In this document: one piece after another, positions 36,501 to 47,929 of the stretch
Layout of the letters: each line of letters opens with the position of its first letter
How positions within the stretch are numbered: the stretch's first letter is position 1
Assembly: GCF_029227915.1 (NCBI RefSeq)
Contig: NC_079878.1
Coordinates: 3,164,001-3,228,000, forward strand
DNA length: 64,000 nucleotides
Source: Hydractinia symbiolongicarpus
Lineage: Eukaryota > Cnidaria > Hydrozoa > Anthoathecata > Hydractiniidae
Direction: 5' to 3'
Position numbers and translations under genes: made by a program
Notes under the pieces: model-generated
What the model was told of the DNA's origin: nothing
What the model saw: only the letters and a program-made list of their open reading frames with translations
Databases searched by the model: none

Positions 36501-39160
36501 AAACATTTTTGAAAACTACAAGTCTTATGCGTTTTTGTGGTGGAAAAATAATTTAAACAATCGTTCTGGAAATGAGTTTACTCACAGGGTACTTTCTTTG
36601 TATACATTCGACTATACGGGCCAAGCCCGAGATTTACGGGAAATCGCGGATTTTCGTTTGCTAGCGATTAAACCTCTTTCATTAAGCGTCTCATCAAAAA
36701 TGAAAACATTTTTGAAAAATACAAGTCTCATGCGTTTTAGTGGTGAAAAAAATAATTTAAAAAATCGTTCGGGAAATGATTTTACTCCCTGGGTACTTTC
36801 TTTGTATACATCCGACTATACGGGCCGAGTCCGGGGTTTACGGAAATGGCGAGTTTTCGTTTGCCGGCGATTAAACTTCTTTTATTCAGCGTCTCATCAA
36901 AAATGAAAACATTTTTGAAAACTACAAGACTCATGCGTTTTAGTGGTGAAAAGATAATTTAAAAAATCGTTTTGGAAATGAGTTTACCACAGGGTACTTT
37001 CTTTGTATACATTCGACTATATGGGCCAAACCCGGGATTTACGGGAAATCGCGGGTTTTCGTTTACCGGCGATTAAACCACTTTCATTAAGCGTCTTATC
37101 AAAAATGAAAACATTTCTGAAAACTACAAGTCTCATGCGTTTTAGTGGTGACAAAATAATTTGAAAAATTGTTTGGTAAATGAGTTTACTCCCTGGGTAC
37201 TTTCTTTGTATACTTTTGACTATACGGGCCAAGCCCGGGATTTACGGGAAATCGCGGGTTTTCGTTTGACGGCGATTAAACTTCTTTTATTCAGCGTCTC
37301 ATCAAAAATGATAACATTTTTGAAAACTACAAGTCTTATGCGTTTGAGTGGTGAAAAAATAATTTAAAAAATCGTTCGGGAAATGAGTTTACTCCCTGGG
37401 TTCTTTCTTTGTATACTTTTGACTATACGGGCCAAGCCCGGGATTTACGGGAAATCGCGGGTTTTCGTTTGCCGGCGATTAAATTTCTTTTATTCAGCGT
37501 CTCATCAAAAATGAAAACATTTTTGAAAACTACAAGTCTTATGCGTTTTTGTGGTGGAAAAATAATTTAAACAATCATTCTGGAAATGAGTTTACTCACA
37601 GGGTACTTTCTTTGTATACATTCGACTATACGGGCCAAGCCCGAGATTTACGGGAAATCGCGGATTTTCGTTTGCCAGCGATTAAAACTCTTTCATTAAG
37701 CGTCTCATCAAAAATGAAAACATTTTTGAAAAATACAAGTCTCATGCGTTTTAGTGGTGAAAAAAATAATTTAAAAAATCGTTCGGGAAATGATTTTACT
37801 CCCTGGGTACTTTCTTTGTATACATCCGACTATACGGGCCGAGTCCGGGGTTTACGGAAATGGCGAGTTTTCGTTTGCCAGCGATTAAACTTCTTTTATT
37901 CAGCGTCTCATCAAAAATGAAAACATTTTTGAAAACTACAAGACTCATGCGTTTTAGTGGTGAAAAGATAATTTAAAAAATCGTTTTGGAAATGAGTTTA
38001 CCACAGGGTACTTTCTTTGTATACATTCGACTATATGGGCCAAACCCGGGATTTACGGGAAATCGCAGGTTTTCGTTTGCCGGCGATTAAACCACTTTCA
38101 TTAAGCGTCTTATCAAAAATGAAAACATTTCTGAAAACTACAAGTCTCATGCGTTTTAGTGGTGAAAAAATATTTTAAAAAATCGTTCGGGAAGTGAGTT
38201 TACTCCCTGGGTACTTTCTTTGTATACTATTGACTATACGGGCCGAGTCCTATGTTTACGGGAAATGGCGGGTCTTCGTTTGCCGGCGATTAAACTCCTT
38301 TTATTCAGCGTCTCATCAAAAATGAAAACATTTTTGAAAACTACAAGTCTCATGCGTTTTAGTGGTGAAAAAAATAATTTAAAAAATCGTTCGGGAAATG
38401 ATTTTACTCCCTGGGTACTTTTTTGTATACATTCGACTATACGGGCCGAGTCCAGGGTTTACGGGAAACGGCGGGTTTTCGTTTGCCGGCGATTAAACTT
38501 CTTTTATTCAGCGTCTCATCAAAAATGAAAAAATTTTTGTAAACTTCAAGTCTTATGCGTTTTTGTGGTGGAAAAATAATTTAAACAATCGTTCTGGAAA
38601 TGAGTTTACTCACAGGGTACTTTCTTTGTATACATTCGACTATACGGGCCAAGCCCGAGATTTACGGGAAATCGCGGATTTTCGTTTGCCAGCGATTAAA
38701 CCTCTTTCATTAAGCGTCTCATCAAAAATGAAAACATTTTTGAAAAATACAAGTCTCATGCGTTTTAGTGGTGAAAAAAATAATTTAAAAAATCGTTCGG
38801 GAAATGATTTTACTCCCTGGGTACTTTCTTTGTATACATCCGACTATACGGGCCGAGTCCGGGGTTTACGGAAATGGCGGGTTTTCGTTTGCCGGCGATT
38901 AAACTTCTTTTATTCAGCGTCTCATCAAAAATGAAAACATTTTTGAAAACTACAAGACTCATGCGTTTTAGTGGTGAAAAGATAATTTAAAAAATCGTTT
39001 TGGAAATGAGTTTACCACAGGGTACTTTCTTTGTATACATTCGACTATATGGGCCAAACCCGGGATTTACGGGAAATCGCGGGTTTTCGTTTGCGGGCGA
39101 TTAAACCACTTTCATTAAGCGTCTCATCAAAAATGAAAATATTTCTGAAAACTACAGGTC
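36501..39160 (+). repeat. 5-monomer (1014-bp) unit, second cluster, ~2.6 copies
   Basis: TGTGGTGGAAAAATAATTTA at about 36535, 37549 and 38563 gives two 1014-base steps. Three monomer slots are constant (GAGATTTACGGG; GTATACATCCGAC; TATATGGGCCAAACCC). Two slots vary between copies, for example GACAAAATAATTTG near 37150 against GAAAAAATATTTT near 38164. This is the end of domain A. Confidence 0.85.
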
Positions 39161-41080
39161 TCATGCGTTTCAGTGGTGAAAAAATAATTTAAAAAATCGT
39201 TCGGGAAATGAGTTTACTCCCTGGGTACTTTCTTTGTATACTTTTGACTATACGGGCCGAGTCCGGGGTTTACGGGAAATGGCGGGTTTTCGTTTGCCGG
39301 CGATTAAACTTCTTTTTGTCAGCGTCTCATCAAAAATGAAAACATTTTTAAAAACTACAAGTCTCATGGGCTTTAGTGGTTAAATAATAATTTAAAAAAT
39401 CGTTCGGGAAATGAGTTTACTTCCTGGGTACTTTCTTTGTATGCATTCGACTATACGGGCCAAGCCTGGGATTTACGGGAATTCGCGGGTTTTCGTTTGC
39501 CGGCGATTAAACCAATTTCATTAAGCGTCTCATCAAAAATGAAAACATTTCTGAAAACTACAAGTCTCATGCGTTTTAGTGGTGAAAAAATAATTTAAAA
39601 AATCGTTCGGGAAATGAGTTTACTCCCTGGGTACTTTCTTTGTATACTTTTGACTATACGGGCCGAGTCCGGGATTTACTGGAAATCGCTGGTTTTCGTT
39701 TGCCGGCGATTAAACCACTTTCATTAAGCGTCTCATCAAAAATGAAAACATTTCTGAAAACTACAGGTCTCATGCGTTTTAGTGGTGAAAAAATAATTTA
39801 AAAAATTGTTCGGGAAATGAGTTTACTTCCTGGGTACTTTCTTTGTATGCATTCGACTATACGGGCCGAGTCGGGGATTTACGGGAAATCGCGGGTTTTC
39901 GTTTGCCGGCGATTAAACCAATTTCATTAAGCGTCTCATCAAAAATGAAAACATTTCTGAAAACTACAAGTCTCATGCGTTTTAGTGGTGAAAAAATAAT
40001 TTAAAAAATCGTTCGGGAAATGAGTTTACTCCCTGGGTACTTTCTTTGTATACTTTTGACTATACGGGCCGAGTCCGGGATTTACGGGAAATCGCTGGTT
40101 TTCGATTGCCGGCGATTAAACCACTTTCATTAAGCGTCTCATCAAAAATGAAAACATTTCTGAAAACTACAGGTCTCATGCGTTTTAGTGGTGAAAAAAT
40201 AATTTAAAAAATTGTTCGGGAAATGAGTTTACTCCCTGGGTACTTTCTTTGTATACTTTTGACTATACGGGCCGAGTCGGGGATTTACGGGAAGTCGCGG
40301 GTTTTCGTTTGCCGGCGATTAAACTTCTTTTATTCAGCGTCTCATCAAAAATGAAAACATTTTTAAAAACTACAAGTCTCATGGGCTTTAGTGGTTAAAT
40401 AATAATTTAAAAAATCGTTCGGGAAATGAGTTTACTCCCTGGGTACTTTCTTTGTAGGCATTCGACTATACGGGCCAAGCCCGGGATTTACGGGAAATCG
40501 CGGGTTTTCGTTTGCCGGCGATTAAACCACTTTCATTAAGCGTCTCATCAAAAATGAAAACATTTCTGAAAACTAAAAGTCTCATGCGTTTTAGTGGTGA
40601 AAAAATAATTTAAAAAATCGTTCGGGAAATGAGTTTACTCCCTGGGTACTTTCTTTGTATACTTTTGACTATACGGCCCGAGTCCGGGATTTACGGGAAA
40701 TCGCAGGTTTTCGTTTGCCGGCGATTAAACTTCTTTTATTCAGCGTCTCATCAAAAATGAAAACACTTTTGAAAACTACAAGTCTCATGCGTTTTAGTGG
40801 TGAAAAAATAATTTAAAAAATCGTTCGGGAAATGAGTTTACTCCCTGGGTACTTTCTTTGTATACTTTTGACTATACGGGCCCAGTCCGGGATTTACGGG
40901 AAATCGCGGGTTTTCGTGTGCCGGCGATTAAACTTCTTTTATTCAGCGTCCCATCAAAAATGAAAACATTTTTACAAACTACAAGTCTCATGCGTTTTAG
41001 TGGTGAAAAGATACTTTAAAAAATCGTTTTGGAAATGAGTTTACTCACAGGGTACTTTCTTTGAATACATTCGACTATAC
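39161..41080 (+). repeat. Start of domain B monomers
   Basis: From here GTATACTTTTGAC and GGGCCGAGTCC monomers dominate, and ACATTTCTG becomes common. The variant ATGCATTCGAC appears at 39441 and 39847, with the variant AGGCATTCGAC at 40456. About 39696-40690 is repeated at 42741-43735 with a 3045-base (15-monomer) offset. No gene is seen. Confidence 0.85.
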
Positions 41081-41892
41081 GGGCCAAGCCCAGGATTTAC
41101 GGGAAATCGCGGGTTTTCGTTTGCCGGCGATTAAACCACTTTCGTTAAGCGTCTCATCAAAAATCAAAATATTTCTGAAAACTACAGGTCTCATGCGTTT
41201 CAGTGGTAAAAAAATAATTTAAAAAATCGTTCGGGAAATGAGTTTACTCCCTGGGTACTTTCTTTGTATACTTTTGACTATACGGGCCGAGTCCGGGGTT
41301 TACGGGAAATGGCGGGTTTTCGTTTGCCGGCGATTAAACTTCTTTTTGTCAGCGTCTCATCAAAAATGAAAACATTTTTGAAAACTACAAGTCTCATGCG
41401 TTTTAGTGGTGAAAAGATACTTTAAAAAATCGTTTTGGAAATGAGTTTACTCACAGGGTACTTTCTTTGTATACATTTGACTATACGGGCTAAGCCCGGG
41501 ATTTACGGGAAATCGCGGGTTTTCGTTTGCCGGCGATTAAACCACTTTCATTAAGCGTCTCATCAAAAATGAAAACATTTCTGAAAACTACAGGTCTCAT
41601 GCGTTTTAGTGGTGAAAAAATAATTTAAAAAATCGTTCGGGAAATGAGTTTACTCCCTGGGTACTTTCTTTGTATACTTTTGACTATACGGGCCGAGTCG
41701 GGGATTTACAGGAATTCGCGGGTTTTCGTTTGCCGGCGATTAAACTTCTTTTATTCAGCGTCTCATCAAAAATGAAAACATTTTTAAAAACTACAAGTCT
41801 CATGGGCTTTAGTGGTTAAATAATAATTTAAAAAATCGTTCGGGAAATGAGTTTACTTCCTGGGTACTTTCTTTCTATACATTCGACTATAC
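41081..41892 (+). repeat. 812-bp (4-monomer) tandem copy 1
   Basis: GGGCCAAGCCCAGG at 41081 recurs at 41893. The associated private variants TTTCGTTAAGCG, AAAATCAAAATATTTCTG and CTTTTTGTCAGCG recur in the same order. Confidence 0.88.
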
Positions 41893-42610
41893 GGGCCAAG
41901 CCCAGGATTTACGGGAAATCGCGGGTTTTCGTTTGCCGGCGATTAAACCACTTTCGTTAAGCGTCTCATCAAAAATCAAAATATTTCTGAAAACTACAGG
42001 TCTCATGCGTTTCAGTGGTAAAAAAATAATTTAAAAAATCGTTCGGGAAATGAGTTTACTCCCTGGGTACTTTCTTTGTATACTTTTGACTATACGGGCC
42101 GAGTCCGGGGTTTACGGGAAATGGCCGGTTTTCGTTTGCCGGCGATTAAACTTCTTTTTGTCAGCGTCTCATCAAAAATGAAAACATTTTTGAAAACTAC
42201 AAGTCTCATGCGTTTTAGTGGTGAAAAGATACTTTAAAAAATCGTTTTGGAAATGAGTTTACTCACAGGGTACTTTCTTTGTATACATTTGACTATACGG
42301 GCCAAGCCCGGGATTTACGGGAAATCGCGGGTTTTCGTTTGCCGGCGATTAAACCACTTTCATTAAGCGTCTCATCAAAAATGAAAACATTTCTGAAAAC
42401 TACAGGTCTCATGCGTTTTAGTGGTGAAAAAATAATTTAAAAAATCGTTCGGGAAATGAGTTTACTCCCTGGGTACTTTCTTTGTATACTTTTGACTATA
42501 CGGGCCGAGTCGGGGATTTACAGGAATTCGCGGGTTTTCGTTTGCCGGCGATTAAACTTCTTTTATTCAGCGTCTCATCAAAAATGAAAACATTTTTAAA
42601 AACTACAAGT
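41893..42610 (+). repeat. 812-bp (4-monomer) tandem copy 2
   Basis: It matches copy 1 until about 42600. Copy 1 then reads CATGGGCTTTAGTGGTTAAA, whereas this copy reads CATGCGTTTTAGTGGTGAAA, so the final monomer is of another type. Confidence 0.85.
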
Positions 42611-42740
42611 CTCATGCGTTTTAGTGGTGAAAAAATAATTTAAAAAATCGTTCGGGAAATGAGTTTACTCCCTGGGTACTTTCTTTGTATACTTTTGACT
42701 ATACGGCCCGAATCCGGGATTTACGGGAAGTCGCGGGTTT

Positions 42741-44835
42741 TCGTTTGCCGGCGATTAAACCACTTTCATTAAGCGTCTCATCAAAAATGAAAACATTTCT
42801 GAAAACTACAGGTCTCATGCGTTTTAGTGGTGAAAAAATAATTTAAAAAATTGTTCGGGAAATGAGTTTACTTCCTGGGTACTTTCTTTGTATGCATTCG
42901 ACTATACGGGCCGAGTCGGGGATTTACGGGAAATCGCGGGTTTTCGTTTGCCGGCGATTAAACCAATTTCATTAAGCGTCTCATCAAAAATGAAAACATT
43001 TCTGAAAACTACAAGTCTCATGCGTTTTAGTGGTGAAAAAATAATTTAAAAAATCGTTCGGGAAATGAGTTTACTCCCTGGGTACTTTCTTTGTATACTT
43101 TTGACTATACGGGCCGAGTCCGGGATTTACGGGAAATCGCTGGTTTTCGTTTGCCGGCGATTAAACCACTTTCATTAAGCGTCTCATCAAAAATGAAAAC
43201 ATTTCTGAAAACTACAGGTCTCATGCGTTTTAGTGGTGAAAAAATAATTTAAAAAATTGTTCGGGAAATGAGTTTACTCCCTGGGTACTTTCTTTGTATA
43301 CTTTTGACTATACGGGCCGAGTCGGGGATTTACGGGAAGTCGCGGGTTTTCGTTTGCCGGCGATTAAACTTCTTTTATTCAGCGTCTCATCAAAAATGAA
43401 AACATTTTTAAAAACTACAAGTCTCATGGGCTTTAGTGGTTAAATAATAATTTAAAAAATCGTTCGGGAAATGAGTTTACTCCCTGGGTACTTTCTTTGT
43501 ATGCATTCGACTATACGGGCCAAGCCCGGGATTTACGGGAAATCGCGGGTTTTCGTTTGCCGGCGATTAAACCACTTTCATTAAGCGTCTCATCAAAAAT
43601 GAAAACATTTCTGAAAACTAAAAGTCTCATGCGTTTTAGTGGTGAAAAAATAATTTAAAAAATCGTTCGGGAAATGAGTTTACTCCCTGGGTACTTTCTT
43701 TGTATACTTTTGACTATACGGCCCGAGTCCGGGATTTACGGGAAGTCGCGGGTTTTCGTTTGCCGGCGATTAAACTTCTTTTATTCAGCGTCTCATCAAA
43801 AATGAAAACATTTTTAAAAACTACAAGTCTCATGGGCTTTAGTGGTGAAATAATAATTTAAAAAATCGTTCGGGAGTTGAGTTTACTCCCTGGGTACTTT
43901 CTTTGTATACTTTTGACTATACGGGCCGAGTCCGGGATTTACGGGAAATCGCAGGTTTTCGTTTGCCGGCGATTAAACTTCTTTTATTCAGCGTCTCATC
44001 AAAAATGAAAACACTTTTGAAAACTACAAGTCTCATGCGTTTTAGTGGTGAAAAAATAATTTAAAAAATCGTTCGGGAAATGAGTTTACTCCCTGGGTAC
44101 TTTCTTTGTATACTTTTGACTATACGGGCCCAGTCCGGGATTTACGGGAAATCGCGGGTTTTCGTGTGCCGGCGATTAAACTTCTTTTATTCAGCGTCCC
44201 ATCAAAAATGAAAACATTTTTACAAACTACAAGTCTCATGCGTTTTAGTGGTGAAAAGATACTTTAAAAAATCGTTTTGGAAATGAGTTTACTCACAGGG
44301 TACTTTCTTTGTATACATTCGACTATACGGGCCAAGCCCAGGATTTACGGGAAATCGCGGGTTTTCGTTTGCCGGCGATTAAACCACTTTCGTTAAGCGT
44401 CTCATCAAAAATCAAAATATTTCTGAAAACTACAGGTCTCATGCGTTTCAGTGTTAAAAAAATAATTTAAAAAATCGTTCGGGAAATGAGTTTACTCCCT
44501 GGGTACTTTCTTTGTATACTTTTGACTATACGGGCCGAGTCGGGGATTTACAGGAATTCGCGGGTTTTCGTTTGCCGGCGATTAAACTTCTTTTATTCAG
44601 CGTCTCATCAAAAATGAAAACATTTTTAAAAACTACAAGTCTCATGGGCTTTAGTGGTTAAATAATAATTTAAAAAATCGTTCGGGAAATGAGTTTACTT
44701 CCTGGGTACTTTCTTTCTATGCATTCGACTATACGGGCCAAGTCCGGGATTTACGGGAAATCGCGGGTTTTCGTTTGCCGGCGATTAAACCAATTTCATT
44801 AAGCGTCTCATCAAAAATGAAAGCATTTCTGAAAA
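42741..44835 (+). repeat. Domain B segment copied ~9.66 kb downstream
   Basis: Marker ATGCATTCGAC at 42892 and 43501 recurs at 52554 and 53163 (offset 9662 both times). The first kilobase also repeats 39696-40690. It contains CGTGTGCCGGCG, ACATTTTTACAAAC and TTTCGTTAAGCG variants in an order seen again near 53800-54060. Confidence 0.82.
43062..43264 (+). repeat. Reference monomer, domain B type (203 bp)
   Basis: A full-length copy typical of the last 25 kb. It has GTATAC followed by TTTTGAC and GGGCCGAGTCC in place of GGGCCAAGCCC. It has ACATTTCTG in place of ACATTTTTG, which breaks the 9-bp dyad of domain A. Hand count: 36 C, 42 G and eleven CpGs, so CpG is not depleted. Confidence 0.95.
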
Positions 44836-44844
44836 CAACAAGTC

Positions 44845-46890
44845 TCATGCGTTTTAGTGGTGAAAAAATAATTTAAAAAATCGTTCGGGAAATGAGTTTA
44901 CTCCCTGGGTACTTTCTTTGTATACTTTTGACTATACGGCCCGAATCCGGGATTTACGGGAAGTCGCGGGTTTTCGTTTGCCGGCGATTAAACCACTTTC
45001 ATTAAGCGTCTCATCAAAAATGAAAACATTTCTAAAAATTACAAGTCTCATGCGTTTTAGTGGGGAAAAAAAAATTTAAAAAATCGTTCATGAAATGAGT
45101 TTACTCCCTGGGTACCTTCTTTGTATACTTTTGACTATACGGCCGAGTCCCGGATTTACGGGAAATCGCGGGTTTTCGTTTGCCGGCGATTAAACCACTT
45201 TCATTAAGCGTCTCATCAAAAATGAAAACATTTCTGCAAACTACAAGTCTCATGCGTTTTAGTGGTGAAAAAATAATTTAAAAAATCGTTCGGGAAATGA
45301 GTTTACTCTCTGGGTACCTTCTTTGTATACTTTTGACTATACAGGCCGAGTCCGGGATTTACGGGAAATCGCTGGTTTTCGTTTGCCGGCGATTAAACTT
45401 CTTTTATTCAGCGTCTCATCAAAAATAAAAACACTTTTGAAAACTACAAGTCTCATGCGTTTTAGTGGTGAAAAAATAATTTAAAAAATCGTTCGGGAAA
45501 TGAGTTTACTCCCTGGGTACTTTCTTTGTATACTTTTGACTATACGGGCCCAGTCCGGGATTTACAGGAAATCGCGGGTTTTCGTGTGCCGGCGATTAAG
45601 CTTCTTTTATTCAGCGTCCCATAAAAAATGTAAACATTTTTAAAAAGTGCAAGTCTCATGCGTTTTCGTGGTGAAAAAATAATATAAAAAATCGTTCGGG
45701 AAATGAGTTTACTCCCTGGGTACTTTCTTTGTATACTTTTGACTATACGGGCCGAGTCCGGGGTTTACGGGAAATGGCGGGTTTTCGTTTGCCGGCGATT
45801 AAATTTCTTTTAATAAGCGTCTCATCAAAAATGAAAACATTTTTGAAAACTACAAGTCTCATGCGTTTTAGTGGTGAAAAGATACTTTAAAAAATCGTTT
45901 TGGAAATGAGTTTAATCACAGGGTACTTTTTTTGTATACATGGGAAATGAGTTTACTACCCGGGTACTTTCTTTGTATACTTTTGACTATATGGGCCGAG
46001 TCCGGGGTTTACGGGAAATGGCGGGTTTTCGTTTGCCGGCAATTAAACTTCTTTTTTTCAGCGTCTCATCAAAAATGAAAACATTTTTGTAAACTACAAG
46101 TCTCATGCGTTTTAGTGGTGAAAAGATACTTTAAAAAATCGTTTTGGAAATGAGTTTACTCACAGGGTACTTTCTTTGTATACATTCGACTATACGGGCC
46201 AAGCCCGGGATTTACGGGAAATCGCGGGTTTTCGTTTGCCGGCGATTAAACTTCTTTTATTCAGCGTCTCATCAAAAATGAAAACATTTCTAAAAACTAC
46301 AAGTCTCATGGGCTTTAGTGGTGAAATAATAATTTAAAAAATCGTTCAGGAAATGAGTTTACTCACAGGGTACTTTCTTTGTATGCATTCGACTATACGG
46401 GCCAAGCCCGGGATTTACGGGAAATCGCGGGTTTTCGTTTGCCGGCGATTAAACCACTTTCATTAAGCGTCTCATCAAAAATGAAAACATTTCTGAAAAC
46501 TACAAGTCTCATGCGTTTTAGTGGTGAAAAAATAATTTAAAAAATCGTTCGGGAAATGAGTTTACTCCCTGGGTACTTTCTTTGTATACTTTTGACTATA
46601 CGGTCCGAATCCGGGATTTACGGGAAGTCGCGGGTTTTCGTTTGCCGGCGATTAAACTTCTTTTATTCAGCGTTTCATCAAAAATGAAAACATTTCTAAA
46701 AACTACAAGTCTCATGGGCTTTAGTGGTGAAAAAATAATTTAAAAAATTGTTCGTGAAATGAGTTTACTCCCTGGGTACTTTCTTTGTATACTTTTGACT
46801 ATACGGGCCGAGTCGGGGATTGACGGGAAGTCGCGGGTTTTCGTTTGCCGGCGATTAAACTTCTTTTATTCAGCGTCTCATCAAAAATGA
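44845..46890 (+). repeat. ~2-kb domain B block with 41-bp remnant, copy 1
   Basis: Ordered private variants: ACGGCCCGAATCCGGG, then GTGGGGAAAAAAAAATTT, then GGTACCTTC (twice), AAGCTTC with CATAAAAAATGTAAAC, the 41-bp remnant (45903), TATATGGGCCGAG, and ATGCATTCGAC (46383). The same order recurs 3085 bases later and 10677 bases later. Confidence 0.9.
45903..45943 (+). repeat. 41-bp monomer remnant, copy 1 of 6
   Basis: Between two GAAATGAG motifs only 41 bases remain. The monomer runs to TTTGTATACATG and then jumps to the next GGGAAATGAG, losing about 162 bases. It is recognised by TTTAATCACAGGG and by the joint ATACATGGGAAATGAG. Confidence 0.93.
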
Positions 46891-47929
46891 AAACATTTCT
46901 GAAAACTACAGGTCTCATGCGTTTTAGTGGTGAAAAAATAATTTAAAAAATCGTTCGGGAAATGAGTTTACTCCCTGGGTACTTTCTTTGTATACTTTTG
47001 ACTATACGGGCCGAGTCGGGGATTTACAGGAATTCGCGGGTTTTCGTTTGCCGGTGATTAAACATCTTTTATTCAGCGTCTCATCAAAAATGAAAACATT
47101 TTTAAAAACTACAAGTCTCATGGGCTTTAGTGGTTAAATAATAATTTAAAAAATCGTTCGGGAAATGAGTTTACTTCCTGGGTACTTTCTTTCTATGCAT
47201 TCGACTATACGGGCCAAGTCCGGGATTTACGGGAAATCGCGGGTTTTCGTTTGCCGGCGATTAAACCAATTTCATTAAGCGTCTCATCAAAAATGAAAGC
47301 ATTTCTAAAAACTACAAGTCTCATGCGTTTTAGTGGTGAAAAAATAATTTAAAAAATCGTTCGGGAAATGAGTTTACTCCCTGGGTACTTTCTTTGTATA
47401 CTTTTGACTATACGGCCCGAATCCGGGATTTACGGGAAGTCGCGGGTTTTCGTTTGCCGGCGATTAAACTTCTTTTATTCAGCGTTTCATCAAAAATGAA
47501 AACATTTCTAAAAACTACAAGTCTCATGGGCTTTAGTGGTGAAAAAATAATTTAAAAAATTGTTCGTGAAATGAGTTTACTCCCTGGGTACTTTCTTTGT
47601 ATACTTTTGACTATACGGGCCGAGTCGGGGATTGACGGGAAGTCGCGGGTTTTCGTTTGCCGGCGATTAAACTTCTTTTATTCAGCGTCTCATCAAAAAT
47701 GAAAACATTTCTGAAAACTACAGGTCTCATGCGTTTTAGTGGTGAAAAAATAATTTAAAAAATCGTTCGGGAAATGAGTTTACTCCGTGGGTACTTTCTT
47801 TGTATACTTTTGACTATACGGGCCGAGTCGGGGATTTACAGGAATTCGCGGGTTTTCGTTTGCCGGCGATTAAACTTCTTTTATTCAGCGTCTCATCAAA
47901 AATGAAAACATTTTTAAAAACTACAAGTC
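46891..47929 (+). repeat. Spacer between 2-kb blocks, partly a 4-monomer echo
   Basis: About five monomers separate copies 1 and 2 of the 2-kb block. The sequence from about 46580 to 47000 repeats 812 bases later (AATTGTTCGTGAAATGAG near 46746 and 47558). CTATGCATTCGAC at 44718 and 47194 marks a further relation at an offset of 2476. No gene is seen. Confidence 0.75.

Noticed and set aside
45590-45660. Possible transposon insertion at the unusual AAGCTTC / GTAAAC / AAAGTGC monomer
   Set aside because: The segment is an ordinary monomer with extra point changes. There are no target-site duplications, terminal inverted repeats or foreign sequence, and it recurs within the copied 2-kb blocks.
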